Assembly: GCF_900110575.1 (NCBI RefSeq)
Contig: NZ_FOEF01000008.1
Location: 62,001 to 126,000 of the forward strand
DNA: 64,000 nt
Origin: Amycolatopsis saalfeldensis
GTDB lineage: Bacteria > Actinomycetota > Actinomycetes > Mycobacteriales > Pseudonocardiaceae
Direction: 5' to 3'
Shown here: in pieces, positions 8,053 to 16,385 of the stretch
Layout of the letters: the number at the start of each line of letters is the position of its first letter
Position numbering within the stretch: the first letter of the stretch is position 1
Notes under the pieces: generated by a model
The model's input: the letters and a program-made list of their open reading frames with translations, nothing else
Databases searched by the model: none
What the model was told of the DNA's origin: nothing
Translations under genes and position numbers: made by a program

Positions 8053-9498
8053 ATGGAATCGCGCGTACCGCTGGGAAGCCGGATCTCTGGCCAGAGATTG
8101 GCTGTGTTGCTGGGGGAGTGGCGGCGCCGTGGCTCCCGCCAGGGCGCCGCCGACCTCGCCGCGGCCGTCGAACTGCAGGTGCTCGACGGCCAGCTCCCGA
8201 TCGGCACCCGGCTGCCCGCGGAACGGGAGCTGGCCCAGGCGCTGGCCGTCAGCCGGACGCTCATCGGCGCGGCCCTCGACCGGCTGCGCGAAGACGGACT
8301 GGTCGCCAGCCGCCGGGGCGCCGGTTCCTGGATCGCCGGCACGGGGCGGCGCGGGCACGAGCCGGCGCTGCCGTCCGGCGAAGGCCTGCTCGACCTGGCG
8401 CGCGCCGCGCCCGCCGCGTTGCCCGGGCTGATGTCCGCGGTCGACGACGCGCGGCGCGAGCTCACCGAGCACATCACCGGCAACGGTTATCTCACCGGCG
8501 GCCTGCCGTTGCTGCGCGAGCGGATCGCCGAGCGCTACACCGCGCGCGGCCTGCCGACCTCGCCCGACCAGGTGGTGGTGACCAGCGGCGCGTACTCGGC
8601 TTTTGTGCTCTGCCTGCGGATGCTCGCCGGCCCGGGCGACCGGGTGCTCGTCGAGCAGCCGACCTATCCCAACGCGCTCGACGCCATCCGCGCCGCCCAC
8701 GCCCTGCCCGTCCCGGTGGCGCTCGACCCGGTGCGCGGCTGGGACCTGGCGGGAATCGAAGCCGCGTTGCGCCAGGCGTCACCGCGGTTCGGCTACCTCG
8801 TGGTCGACTTCCAGAACCCCACCGGCCTGCGCCTCGACGCGGCGGGCCGTGAGCGGCTCGGCGGGCTGCTGGCCCGCTCGCGGACCCCGGTGGTCGTCGA
8901 CGAATCCTTGGTGGAACTGGATTATCAGGGCGATCCGGTGGACGGGCCCCCGCCGTTGGCCGCGTTCGCCGGCGAGCTGACGCTGACGGTCGGCTCCGCC
9001 GCGAAGTCCCACTGGGGCGGCCTGCGGCTGGGCTGGATCCGGGCGTCCGCGGATCTGGTGGACCGGCTGAGCTCGTCCCGGTTCGCGGTGGACCTCGGCG
9101 CGCCGGTCTTCGAGCAGCTGGTGCTGGCGTCGCTGCTGGAGCCGGCGGGCTACGAGGCGCTCGCGCGTCGTCGGGAGGAGATCAAGGGACAGCGGGACGC
9201 GCTGGTCGGGGCGCTGAAGTGGTACTGCCCGGAGTGGACGTTCGAGGTGCCGTCGGGCGGGCTTTCGCTGTGGTGCCGGCTGCCGGAGCCGATGAGCACC
9301 CGGCTGGCGGTCTCGGCGGCGAACCACGGCGTGCAGCTGGCGCCGGCTTCGCGGTTCGGGGTGCAGGGGGGTTTGGAGCGGTGGCTGCGGCTGCCGTTCG
9401 GGCTGCCGCCGGACCAGCTGTTCGAGGCCGTCCGGCGGCTGAGCGCGGCGGCCGCCTCGGTGCGCGGCCTGCCGGCGGTGAATGTGCCGGTCACCTAA
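8053..9498 (+). CDS. MocR/PdxR-type GntR regulator with aminotransferase domain
   Basis: A 481-residue fusion of an N-terminal GntR winged helix (LPIGTRLPAERELAQALAVS, about residues 45-90) to a fold-type I aminotransferase domain. The PLP-binding lysine lies in VGSAAKSHWGGLRLGW and the PLP pocket in VVDFQNPTGLRLD. Such proteins sense PLP or an amino acid rather than catalyse. The ATG at 8053 is chosen over an ATG at 8035 that lies within the presumed operator. The divergent partner is the YczE-like gene, probably its main target. Confidence 0.92.
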   Translation: MESRVPLGSRISGQRLAVLLGEWRRRGSRQGAADLAAAVELQVLDGQLPIGTRLPAERELAQALAVSRTLIGAALDRLREDGLVASRRGAGSWIAGTGRRGHEPALPSGEGLLDLARAAPAALPGLMSAVDDARRELTEHITGNGYLTGGLPLLRERIAERYTARGLPTSPDQVVVTSGAYSAFVLCLRMLAGPGDRVLVEQPTYPNALDAIRAAHALPVPVALDPVRGWDLAGIEAALRQASPRFGYLVVDFQNPTGLRLDAAGRERLGGLLARSRTPVVVDESLVELDYQGDPVDGPPPLAAFAGELTLTVGSAAKSHWGGLRLGWIRASADLVDRLSSSRFAVDLGAPVFEQLVLASLLEPAGYEALARRREEIKGQRDALVGALKWYCPEWTFEVPSGGLSLWCRLPEPMSTRLAVSAANHGVQLAPASRFGVQGGLERWLRLPFGLPPDQLFEAVRRLSAAAASVRGLPAVNVPVT

Positions 9499-9512
9499 GG
9501 CTTTTGACGATA

Positions 9513-9583
9513 AACAGCCGGTGCACCGGATGGTCCTGGCCACTCCAGGGAGGGTGGCGGTCGCATCCGGCGCACCGGCTGTT
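9513..9583 (+). terminator. Long stem-loop after the MocR gene
   Basis: Twenty-base arms starting AACAGCCGGTGC and ending GCACCGGCTGTT pair with one mismatch around a 31-nt loop, 14 nt after the MocR stop codon. No U-tract follows, as is usual for actinobacterial terminators. Confidence 0.6.
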
Positions 9584-9737
9584 CGTCACCCGCTCCGCGA
9601 ACGGAACGGGCACCGTGGCGGCTTCCTGGCACAGCCCCTCGACGTGCCGGGAAGCGCCGACGGCTCAGGCGGGCTTCGGTTGGCGCAGGTTCTCGCTCGG
9701 CGCGGTGAGCGAGAACCTCCGGAGCACGCCCGTTGTG

Positions 9738-9774
9738 GGTCCCGGCGCCGCAGGGGCAGCGCGGCGCCGGGACC
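9738..9774. repeat. Perfect 14-bp stem-loop
   Basis: GGTCCCGGCGCCGC (9738-9751) pairs perfectly with 9761-9774 around nine bases. Together with the neighbouring 11-bp hairpin at 9688-9717 it makes an unusually structured gap upstream of the 3' end of the convergent gene. Confidence 0.7.
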
Positions 9775-9959
9775 AGGACCCGATCCGGCCGGGCGCGGTC
9801 GGCCGGTCGGGAAGTCGGAAGGTGTGCATGGATCTGCCCCTGTGTTCTGTCAGCGGGTAAGAGCGCTTTCAGGGGAGGGCGCGGCGCAGCCGAACGGGCG
9901 CGCGAACAAGAAGTTGATCTTGATTTGGACGCGGCTCTCCCCGGAGGACCAGGTGCCGG

Positions 9960-11891
9960 TCAGTCCGGGGAGGTGGTGGGCAGGGCCGCTTCCCGGCCCG
10001 CGCCGTCGACCTCGTGGTCGCGGCTGACCCCGATCAGCTTGAGCTGAGTGGTGGTGGCGCTGTCACCGGAGACGGCGAACGCCTGCCGCGCGCCGCCGGA
10101 GTTGTCGTGCCCCGGGGTGGCGGTGGTGGTCGGTGCCATCGGCGCGCTGGGCGCGGCCGGGAGCCCGCCGCCGCCCCCGCCGCTGCCGCCCCCGCCGTTG
10201 ATCGCGTGGGTGTCGGACTCGCGCTGCTGCTGCCGCTGTGCGCGCGCGCTGTCAGCGTGTCCGATGGCCGTCTCGGTGAGCCCGCCGCGGCTCGCGACGG
10301 TGGTGGTGGTCGGCGCCCCGGCCGGAGGTGCGGTCGCGGCGGGGACAGTGACACCCGCCGGCGCGACGGTCGCCCCGACCAACGTCGGCACGGTTGCGGT
10401 AACGCCCCCACTGACGGCCCCACCGGAGAACACCGGCCCGAGCACCCCGTCGATCGGCAGCAACGGCGGCTGGTCCGCACTGCCCCCAGGCACCGACGGC
10501 GGCAACACGGTCTGCCCGACAGAGCCCACGGTCCCGATCACCCCGCCGACGGTGTGGAGGGCGGTGTTCAACGTCGTACCCACCACATCGACCAGCCCGC
10601 CGACCAACCCACCCACCAGCCCACCGAGAAGCCCACCACTCTGCTTCGGCTGGGTTTGCCGGTCGGGCTGGGTCTTCTGGTCCGGCTGGACTACGGGCTG
10701 CTGCCCCACCAACGGCCGGACGACTGCGGTGCTGCCGGTCGTGCTCTTGTCGGGGTCGCTGGTGCTGGCGCTGCCGCTCGTGCTGCTGTTGGGGTCGCTG
10801 GTGCTGGTGCTGGTGCTGGCGCTGCCGCCCTTGCTGTTGTCGGCAGTGTTGCCGCTGCTGCTCGTGCTGCTGTCGGGGTCGCTGGCGCTGCCGCTTGTGC
10901 CGATGGCGGTGCCGCCGCTGCTGCTCGTGTTGCCGTCAGCATTGCTGCCGCTGCTTTTGTCGGCGGGGCCGCTGCTGCCCTTGCTGCCGTCGGCAGTGTT
11001 GCAAGCGCTGCTGTCGGTGCCGGACCCGTTGGCCGAGTCGCTGCCGGGCGAGGCAGCACCGCTACTCGGCAAGGTGGCGCCTTCAGCCGCACCGGCGCAC
11101 GAGGCAGTTCCATTGGCCGGGTTACCGGTCTTCGAGCCGTCGGCGGCCGAGGTACCAGCGGCCGGGCTACCGGCGGCGGAGTTGTCGCTGGCCGAGCTGC
11201 CAGTAGCCGAGTCGCCGGTGGCGGAGTTGTTGGTGGCCGAGTTGCCAGTGGCCGAGCTTTCGGGCGCGGTGGTCACCGATGTCGTCGTGCCGGTGTGGCT
11301 GGGTCTGGTCGAGCTGGAGGTGCCGGTGGCTCTCGAGCCGCGGCTGGTTGCTGCTGAGCTGGGGCTGGTTGCTTCGCGGTCGCCGGGGGTGGTGGAGCCG
11401 TGCGGGCCGTCGGCGGCCTGGTGATGCCTGGCGGATGGAGAGCCGGCGTGCTTTCCGGCGTGGGCGGAGGCGGTGGCGACGGCGTCACCGGAAGAAGAAT
11501 CGGCGCCGCCCCGCTCGGCGGCCGACGCGCTGCTGTTCGCCAGCATCGCCCCGAGCAGCCATCCGGCCAGCGCCAGCCCGCCCGCCAACGCGATCCGCGC
11601 GGTCGGCCGTGCGATCGGACCAGCCCACGCCCTCGGACGGTGCACCCTCGCCCCGCCCGCCGTCGTCGAAGTGCCAGAGGAACCGACCGCCGTGGGGGCA
11701 AGCAGGCCGGAAGCGAGTGTCCCCGGAACCGCGGCAAGCTCAGCAGACGCAGGCTGGGTAGCCGCTGCCTGAGTAGCCGCAGGCTGGACGGCCGCTGCCT
11801 CAGCAGACGCAGGCTGCTCAGCCATAGCCGGAGTTTGAGCAGCCACCGTTCGGGCAGCGACAGCGGGGTGCACGGGAATCGTGTCGATCAC
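9960..11891 (-). CDS. Ser/Thr/Gly/Ala-rich repeat protein with one membrane segment
   Basis: A 643-residue protein of unknown function. About 100 Ala/Thr-rich residues lead to one hydrophobic segment (IALAGGLALAGWLLGAMLAN, near residue 105), giving a signal-anchor topology. A long low-complexity part follows with degenerate five-residue repeats of the type SATG(N/D)S and AAGTS. Then come a small hydrophobic Gly/Val stretch (GGLLGGLVGGLVGGLVDVVG) and a Pro/Thr-rich tail. The pattern suggests a surface or cell-wall-spanning protein. The start is uncertain: GTG at 11891 is the most upstream, and an ATG 22 codons downstream is possible. Strand asymmetry and one continuous frame support real coding, but alternative frames are also open here. 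Confidence 0.6.
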   Translation of the reverse strand: MIDTIPVHPAVAARTVAAQTPAMAEQPASAEAAAVQPAATQAAATQPASAELAAVPGTLASGLLAPTAVGSSGTSTTAGGARVHRPRAWAGPIARPTARIALAGGLALAGWLLGAMLANSSASAAERGGADSSSGDAVATASAHAGKHAGSPSARHHQAADGPHGSTTPGDREATSPSSAATSRGSRATGTSSSTRPSHTGTTTSVTTAPESSATGNSATNNSATGDSATGSSASDNSAAGSPAAGTSAADGSKTGNPANGTASCAGAAEGATLPSSGAASPGSDSANGSGTDSSACNTADGSKGSSGPADKSSGSNADGNTSSSGGTAIGTSGSASDPDSSTSSSGNTADNSKGGSASTSTSTSDPNSSTSGSASTSDPDKSTTGSTAVVRPLVGQQPVVQPDQKTQPDRQTQPKQSGGLLGGLVGGLVGGLVDVVGTTLNTALHTVGGVIGTVGSVGQTVLPPSVPGGSADQPPLLPIDGVLGPVFSGGAVSGGVTATVPTLVGATVAPAGVTVPAATAPPAGAPTTTTVASRGGLTETAIGHADSARAQRQQQRESDTHAINGGGGSGGGGGGLPAAPSAPMAPTTTATPGHDNSGGARQAFAVSGDSATTTQLKLIGVSRDHEVDGAGREAALPTTSPD

Positions 11892-12289
11892 GCCACCACC
11901 ACCGTCCGCGCCTGAAGCTCATGCGGTCACCGCACGAAGCTGATCTTGCTGGGGTTCTCTTCCGGCCAGGTCGCAGTTACCCCGGGGCTGCACTCTTTCT
12001 AGCACCGCTCGCGAGTGTTTCATCTCTCCCGCGTTCGATCCACCCCGTACGGCGGAACAGCCTCACCGGCTCTGGTGTCCGAACGGCCGAAGTTGATCAC
12101 CGTCCGTGCTCTCGGACGGCCGCGCCAGGGCCATCCGGGCGCCTCCCGCGACCGTCCCCGCAGGTGTTTGACCTGATGTTTCGAGCTGGACAGCCACTCA
12201 GGGTATCGCGTGGTCAACGCTGGGTGCGCGCACGGTCCGCACCCACGACTGTACTGAAAGGACAGCCCGCCATCCGGGACGCGAAGTGG
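11892..12289. other. Upstream region of the repeat protein, no gene seen
   Basis: A gap of about 400 bp between two genes on the same strand. It contains a small hairpin, CCGTCCG/CGGACGG at 12100-12119, that could end the aminotransferase transcript. It also has a leader with a GGGG...CCCC pairing around 11950-11985. I see no coding frame with support and no riboswitch I can name. Confidence 0.5.
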
Positions 12290-13456
12290 TCAGACGAGTG
12301 ACCGCAATCGCTTGACGGCCTCGTCGATGACCTCGTTGCGCTTGCAGAACGCGAAGCGCAGAAGGTGTTTCCACTCTTCCGGGTGATCGGTGAACACCTT
12401 TACGGGGACGGCCGCGACACCCACGCGTTCCGGCAGCTCCCACGCCAGCTCGGCGGCGTCGGTGAAACCGAGCGGCCGGACGTCGACGCACACGAAGTAC
12501 GTGCCCTCGCTCGGGCGCACCTCGAAACCGGCGTCCGCGAGGCCCGCGGAGAGCCGGTCGCGCTTGTCCTGAAGGCTGGTGCGCAGGCCTTCGACCCACT
12601 CCAGCTCGTTGTCCAGCGCGTACGCGACCGCCGGCTGCAGCGGGCCGCCCGAGACGAACGTGATGAACTGCTTCGCCGCCTTCACCGCCGCGACCAGCTC
12701 CGGGGTCGAGCAGACCCAGCCGATCTTCCAGCCCGTGCAGTTGAACGTCTTGCCGGCGCTGGAGATCGACACCGTCCGCTCGCGCATGCCCGGCAGCGTC
12801 GCCAGCGGGACGTGCTCGGCGCCGTCGAAGACGAGGTGCTCGTAGACCTCGTCGGTGATCGCGATCAGGTCGTGCGCCACGCACAACGCGGCGACGGCCT
12901 CCAGCTGCCCACGCGTGAACACCGTCCCGGTCGGGTTGTGCGGCGAGTTCAGCAGCACGGCGCGCGTCCGCGGCGTGATGGCGGCGCGCAGGGCGTCGAG
13001 GTCCAGCTCCAGGCGCCCGTCGGGGTTCTCGACCAGGCCGATCACCCGCCGCTCGGCCCCGGCCATGGCCACTGCCGCGGCGTACGAGTCGTAATACGGC
13101 TCCACGACGATGACCTCGTCGCCGCGCTCCGTCAGCGCGATGAGCGTGGCGGTGATGGCCTCGGTGGCGCCCGCGGTGACGAGGATCTCCGTGTCCGGGT
13201 CGTACTCGGTGCCGTAACGCAGCCGGTGCCGGGCGATCGCCGCGCGCAGCTCGGGCCGTCCGGGGCCGGGCGGGTACTGGTTGGCGCCGCCGAACAGCGC
13301 GTTCTTCGCGGCTTCGAGCATCCCGGCGGGCCCGTCGGTGTCGGGAAAGCCCTGGCCGAGGTTCACGGCGTTGTGCTTCACGGCGAGTGCCGTCATCTCC
13401 GCGAAGATCGTCGCGGTGAACGGGCGGAGGCGGGGGACAAGAGCTGGTTCGCGCAC
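12290..13456 (-). CDS. Class I/II aminotransferase (DapC / methionine-kynurenine aminotransferase type)
   Basis: A 388-residue fold-type I PLP aminotransferase. Landmarks are NLGQGFPDTDGP, the Tyr/Asn PLP contacts in NSPHNPTGTVFTR, the Asp in AITDEVYEHLVFDG, the Schiff-base Lys in SISSAGKTFNCTGWKIGW and the substrate Arg in HLLRFAFCK. The SAGKTFNCTGWK segment resembles mycobacterial Rv0858c, annotated as N-succinyl-diaminopimelate aminotransferase, which would place it in lysine and peptidoglycan precursor synthesis. Methionine or kynurenine transamination is the main alternative. It starts at a GTG and is divergent from the DUF445 gene only 29 bp away. Confidence 0.88.
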   Translation of the reverse strand: MREPALVPRLRPFTATIFAEMTALAVKHNAVNLGQGFPDTDGPAGMLEAAKNALFGGANQYPPGPGRPELRAAIARHRLRYGTEYDPDTEILVTAGATEAITATLIALTERGDEVIVVEPYYDSYAAAVAMAGAERRVIGLVENPDGRLELDLDALRAAITPRTRAVLLNSPHNPTGTVFTRGQLEAVAALCVAHDLIAITDEVYEHLVFDGAEHVPLATLPGMRERTVSISSAGKTFNCTGWKIGWVCSTPELVAAVKAAKQFITFVSGGPLQPAVAYALDNELEWVEGLRTSLQDKRDRLSAGLADAGFEVRPSEGTYFVCVDVRPLGFTDAAELAWELPERVGVAAVPVKVFTDHPEEWKHLLRFAFCKRNEVIDEAVKRLRSLV

Positions 13457-13485
13457 GAAAACGCATCCTCACGGACAATGGCGTC

Positions 13486-14784
13486 GTGGAGCAACTCACG
13501 CCAGCCAACCTCACCCCGGTCGACCCGCCCGGCGGCGCCGCCGGGGAAGCGCGGAAACAACGCGGCCTGCGCAAGATGAAGCTGGTCGCGCTGGCTTTCC
13601 TGCTCGGCGCGACGGTCGTCTTCCTGCTCACGAGCTGGGCGGAATCGGCGGGCTGGCCCGGCTGGGTCGGTTACGTCCGCGCGGCGGCCGAGGCGGGCAT
13701 GGTCGGCGCGCTCGCCGACTGGTTCGCCGTCACGGCGCTGTTCCGGCACCCGCTGGGCCTGCGGATCCCGCACACGGCGATCATCCCGAACAAGAAGGAC
13801 CAGCTCGGCAGCAGCCTTGGCGAGTTCGTCGGGTCCAACTTCCTTTCCGAGGACGTCATCCGCGACAAGCTGCGGCGCGTCGAGATCGCGCGTCGCCTCG
13901 GCGGCTGGCTCCGGCAGCCGGCGAACGCGGAGCGCGTGACGTCCGAGCTGGCCACGGTCGTCCGCGGCGCCGTCACGGTCCTGCGTGACGAGGACGTGCA
14001 GGCGATCATGGAGCAGGCCGTGGTCAAGCGCATCGTCGACCGGCCGTGGGGCCCGCCGCTGGGCAAGATCCTGGCCGGCGTCTTCGAGGACGGCGCGCAC
14101 CACAAACTCGTGGACCTCATGTGCGACCGCGGTTACGAGTGGGTCCGCGACAACCACAACACGATGCTGCGCGTGGTCTCGGACCGCGCGCCGAGCTGGT
14201 CGCCGAAGTTCGTCGACGAGATGCTGGCGGACAAGGTGTACGGCGAGGTCCTGGCCTTCACCTGGGCGGTGAAGACGGACGTCAACCACCCGATGCGGCT
14301 CGCGCTGGACAAGTTCCTCGGCGAATTCGCGCAGGACCTGCAGCACGACCCGCAGACGATGGAGCGCGCCGAGCAGGTCAAGGGCCAGATCGTCAGCCAC
14401 GCCGAGGTGCAGAAGCTGATCGGCTCGGCCTGGGCGACGGCGAAGGACATGCTGCTCAACGCCGCGGAGGACCCGTCGAGCGAGCTGCGCCGCCGCGTCC
14501 GCGCGGGCCTGGAGTCCCTCGGCTCGCGCCTCATGACGGAGGAGACGCTGGCGGGCAAGGTCGACGGCTGGGTCGAGAGCGCGGCGGTGTACCTGGTTTC
14601 CCATTACTCCAAGGAAATCACCACGATCATCACCGACACCGTGGAGCGCTGGGACGCGGAGGAGACCTCGCGGAAGATCGAACTGCAGGTCGGCCGCGAC
14701 CTCCAGTTCATCCGGATCAACGGGACCGTGGTGGGCGCGCTGGCCGGGCTGGTCATCTACACGGTGGCGCAGCTGTTGTTCTGA
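13486..14784 (+). CDS. DUF445 domain membrane protein
   Basis: A 432-residue protein. One N-terminal membrane helix (KLVALAFLLGATVVFLLTSW) precedes the family signature GMVGALADWFAVTALFRHPL with IPHTAIIPNKKDQLG. A long helical, partly charged middle follows, and a last membrane helix lies at the C-terminus (GTVVGALAGLVIYTVAQLLF). This two-anchor layout is standard for DUF445/YjiN-like proteins; the function is not known. The start is GTG at 13486, sharing a short divergent promoter with the aminotransferase. It is followed by the DnaA-box-like cluster. Confidence 0.85.
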   Translation: MEQLTPANLTPVDPPGGAAGEARKQRGLRKMKLVALAFLLGATVVFLLTSWAESAGWPGWVGYVRAAAEAGMVGALADWFAVTALFRHPLGLRIPHTAIIPNKKDQLGSSLGEFVGSNFLSEDVIRDKLRRVEIARRLGGWLRQPANAERVTSELATVVRGAVTVLRDEDVQAIMEQAVVKRIVDRPWGPPLGKILAGVFEDGAHHKLVDLMCDRGYEWVRDNHNTMLRVVSDRAPSWSPKFVDEMLADKVYGEVLAFTWAVKTDVNHPMRLALDKFLGEFAQDLQHDPQTMERAEQVKGQIVSHAEVQKLIGSAWATAKDMLLNAAEDPSSELRRRVRAGLESLGSRLMTEETLAGKVDGWVESAAVYLVSHYSKEITTIITDTVERWDAEETSRKIELQVGRDLQFIRINGTVVGALAGLVIYTVAQLLF

Positions 14785-14810
14785 GGGTTCCTGTCCCCAG
14801 CCGGCGCGGC

Positions 14811-15048
14811 CTGTCCACAGGGCTTATCCCCAGGTGGAAGCCGGGAAAAACATGAACGAAGCGCTATACCACACGCGGGGGATGCTCAAACGAGTTGTCC
14901 ACAGGAAGCTGAGTTATCCCCGGGGTTATCCACAGTTTTTCACGGTGATGGCCTAACGGGTGTCCACAAGTTGTGGGGATCCGGTGCTTCTGCACGTGCA
15001 CATGTGGTGGCTGTGCACTAGTTGTCCACAGGGGTCGAGTTGTGCACA
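14811..15048. promoter_or_regulatory. Cluster of DnaA-box-like 9-mers
   Basis: Within 240 bp I count two TTGTCCACA (14895-14903, 15022-15030) and one TTATCCACA (14926-14934). Near matches are CTGTCCACA (14811), TTATCCCCA (14824), TTATCCCCG (14914), GTGTCCACA (14960), ATCCCCACA on the reverse strand (14972-14980) and TTGTGCACA (15040). TTGTCCACA is the consensus box of high-GC actinobacteria. No dnaA or dnaN flanks it, so this is not oriC as usually organised. A DnaA-titrating or regulatory site is possible. The last boxes fall inside the 3' end of the CGNR gene. Confidence 0.6.
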
Positions 15049-16298
15049 CCGGCCGCGCGGGCGCGCCAGGAGCGGGCTTTCTCGCGGTTGCCGCAGACGC
15101 GCATGGAGCACCAGGTGCGGGAGCGGTTGCGGGATTCGTCGTAGAAGGCCCAGAGGCAGTCGTCCGCGGGGCAGATCTTCAGGCGGACCCAGTCGCCGCG
15201 GATGGCAAGGCGGGTGGCGGCGGCGAGAACCGCGGTGACGGCGTCGGGGGTCAGCAGGGCCGGCCCGTCGGCGGTCAACGCGAAGCGGAGCGGGACGTCC
15301 AACGGCCGCAGCGGCAGACGGGGATCGCCGACGGCAGCACGCAGCGCATCACGCACGGCGCGGGCGGCTTCGCACGCGGCGTGAGCATCGACGGGCGTGG
15401 TGCGGGCGGCAACGGGTGCGGGGCTGGCGGCGTCGCGTCCGGTGCGGGCATCGGCGGGCGTGGCGTGGGCGGCATCAGCCGCGGCGTGGGCGGCGCGGGC
15501 ATCGGCAAGGACGGGGCGGGCAGCATCAGCCGAGGGGTGGGCGGCGTCGCGTCCGGTGCGGGCATCGGCGGGCGTGGCGCGGGCAGTGTCGGCCGCAGCG
15601 CGGGCGGCGGTGGTCGGGGTGCGGCCGGCGTCGGAGACGGCGCGGGCGGCGGTGGGCGTGGTGCGGCTGGTGTCGGACCCGGTGTGGGCGGCATCAGGCG
15701 TGGTGCGGGCAGTGTCGGCCACAGCGCGGGCATCGGCGGGCGTGGTGCGGGCGGTCTCGGACACGGTGGGGACGGCGCGGGCGGCATGAGGTGTGGGGTG
15801 GCCGGTGTCGGACGCGGCGCTGGCATCGGCAGGTGTGATCAGGCCGGTGTCGGACCCGGCGCGGGCAGCGGCAGGGGTGACGAGGCCGGTGTCGGACCCG
15901 GCGCGGGCAGCGGCAGGGGTGACGAGGCCGGTGTCGGGCCTGGCGCCGGTGGCGGGCGCGGCGAGGGCGGCGGTGTCAGGCGCGCTGTGGGCATCGGCAG
16001 GTGTGGCGCGGGCGGCATGAGGTGCGGGGTGGCCGGTGTCGGACCCGGCGCGGGCAGCGGCAGGGGTGACGAGGCCGGTGTCGGACCCGGCGCCGGTGGC
16101 GGGCGTGATGGGGGCGGCGGTGTCACGCGCGCTGTGGGCATCGGCAGGCGTGGCGTGGGCATCAGCAGGCTGACCGGGGCCGAGGTTGTGCTCGGCGGAC
16201 CAGCGGTGCCAGAGCTCCGGGTCGTCCAGGAGGTCCTCGTTCCGTTCGATGTCGACGGTGTTGAGGAAGGCGACCACCAGGGAAGCGTCGGTGTGCAC
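15018..16298 (-). CDS. ABATE/CGNR zinc-finger regulator with long tandem-repeat linker
   Basis: A 426-residue protein. The N-terminus (HTDASLVVAFLNTVDIERNE) is the ABATE-type domain of the stress-induced regulator family. The C-terminal about 80 residues hold the CGNR zinc finger, with ICPADDCLWAFYDESRNRSR and WCSMRVCGNREKARSWRAR giving four Cys. Family members are normally about 180-200 residues. Here about 240 residues of Ala/Thr/Asp/Pro repeats (for example TPAAARAGSDTGLV and ATPADARTGRDAA) lie between the two. The GTG at 16298 is the likely start. It is divergent from the VOC gene and may control it through the inverted repeat in the gap. Confidence 0.82.
   Translation of the reverse strand: MHTDASLVVAFLNTVDIERNEDLLDDPELWHRWSAEHNLGPGQPADAHATPADAHSARDTAAPITPATGAGSDTGLVTPAAARAGSDTGHPAPHAARATPADAHSAPDTAALAAPATGARPDTGLVTPAAARAGSDTGLVTPAAARAGSDTGLITPADASAASDTGHPTPHAARAVPTVSETARTTPADARAVADTARTTPDAAHTGSDTSRTTPTAARAVSDAGRTPTTAARAAADTARATPADARTGRDAAHPSADAARPVLADARAAHAAADAAHATPADARTGRDAASPAPVAARTTPVDAHAACEAARAVRDALRAAVGDPRLPLRPLDVPLRFALTADGPALLTPDAVTAVLAAATRLAIRGDWVRLKICPADDCLWAFYDESRNRSRTWCSMRVCGNREKARSWRARAAGVHNSTPVDN
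15841..16100. repeat. 42-bp coding tandem repeats
   Basis: A 42-bp unit beginning AGGCCGGTGTCGGACCCGG occurs in tandem from 15841 (at least two near-identical copies to 15924) and again around 16031-16072, with degenerate copies around them. Forty-two bases equal 14 codons, so repeat expansion keeps the CGNR gene in frame. Copies are nearly identical at the DNA level, which points to recent amplification. Confidence 0.8.
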
Positions 16299-16301
16299 GC
16301 A

Positions 16302-16364
16302 ACCAGTGTACGGGGAATGCCGGTTGCGGACTGCCTTGCTAACTTCCATACTCCCTACACTGGT
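16302..16364. promoter_or_regulatory. Inverted repeat in the CGNR/VOC divergent promoter
   Basis: ACCAGTGTA (16302-16310) and TACACTGGT (16356-16364) are perfect inverted arms 54 bp apart. Each sits next to one of the two divergent starts. This arrangement fits binding by the CGNR regulator with a loop, but no binding data are implied. Confidence 0.5.
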
Positions 16365-16385
16365 TATCCAACTGGAGGGATGTGG

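Larger units (their letters stand above)
9499..9959. other. 461-bp intergenic region with three strong stem-loops
   Basis: No convincing gene is seen here. It holds three well separated inverted repeats. These are a 20-bp arm pair with one mismatch (9513-9532 and 9564-9583), a perfect 11-bp pair (9688-9698 and 9707-9717) and a perfect 14-bp pair with a 9-nt loop (9738-9751 and 9761-9774). The first can terminate the regulator gene at 8053. The others are more than needed for one terminator and may be a second terminator, a small RNA or a remnant of a repeat element. Confidence 0.7.

Noticed and set aside
10014-11424. Long plus-strand frames opposite the repeat protein (447 and 458 codons)
   Set aside because: They are mirror frames of a repetitive high-GC gene, rich in Val/Leu/Pro repeats without domains or ribosome sites.
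11892-12100. c-di-AMP (ydaO-type) riboswitch before the repeat protein
   Set aside because: A structured leader is possible and actinobacterial wall genes often have one, but I could not find the conserved core blocks by eye.
14784-15050. Chromosomal origin oriC
   Set aside because: DnaA-box-like sites are dense, but dnaA, dnaN, rpmH and gyrase genes are absent and there is no clear AT-rich unwinding element. I keep it only as a DnaA-box cluster.
15841-16100. CRISPR array
   Set aside because: The 42-bp units are contiguous, lack unique spacers and stay in frame within a protein gene, and no cas genes are present.
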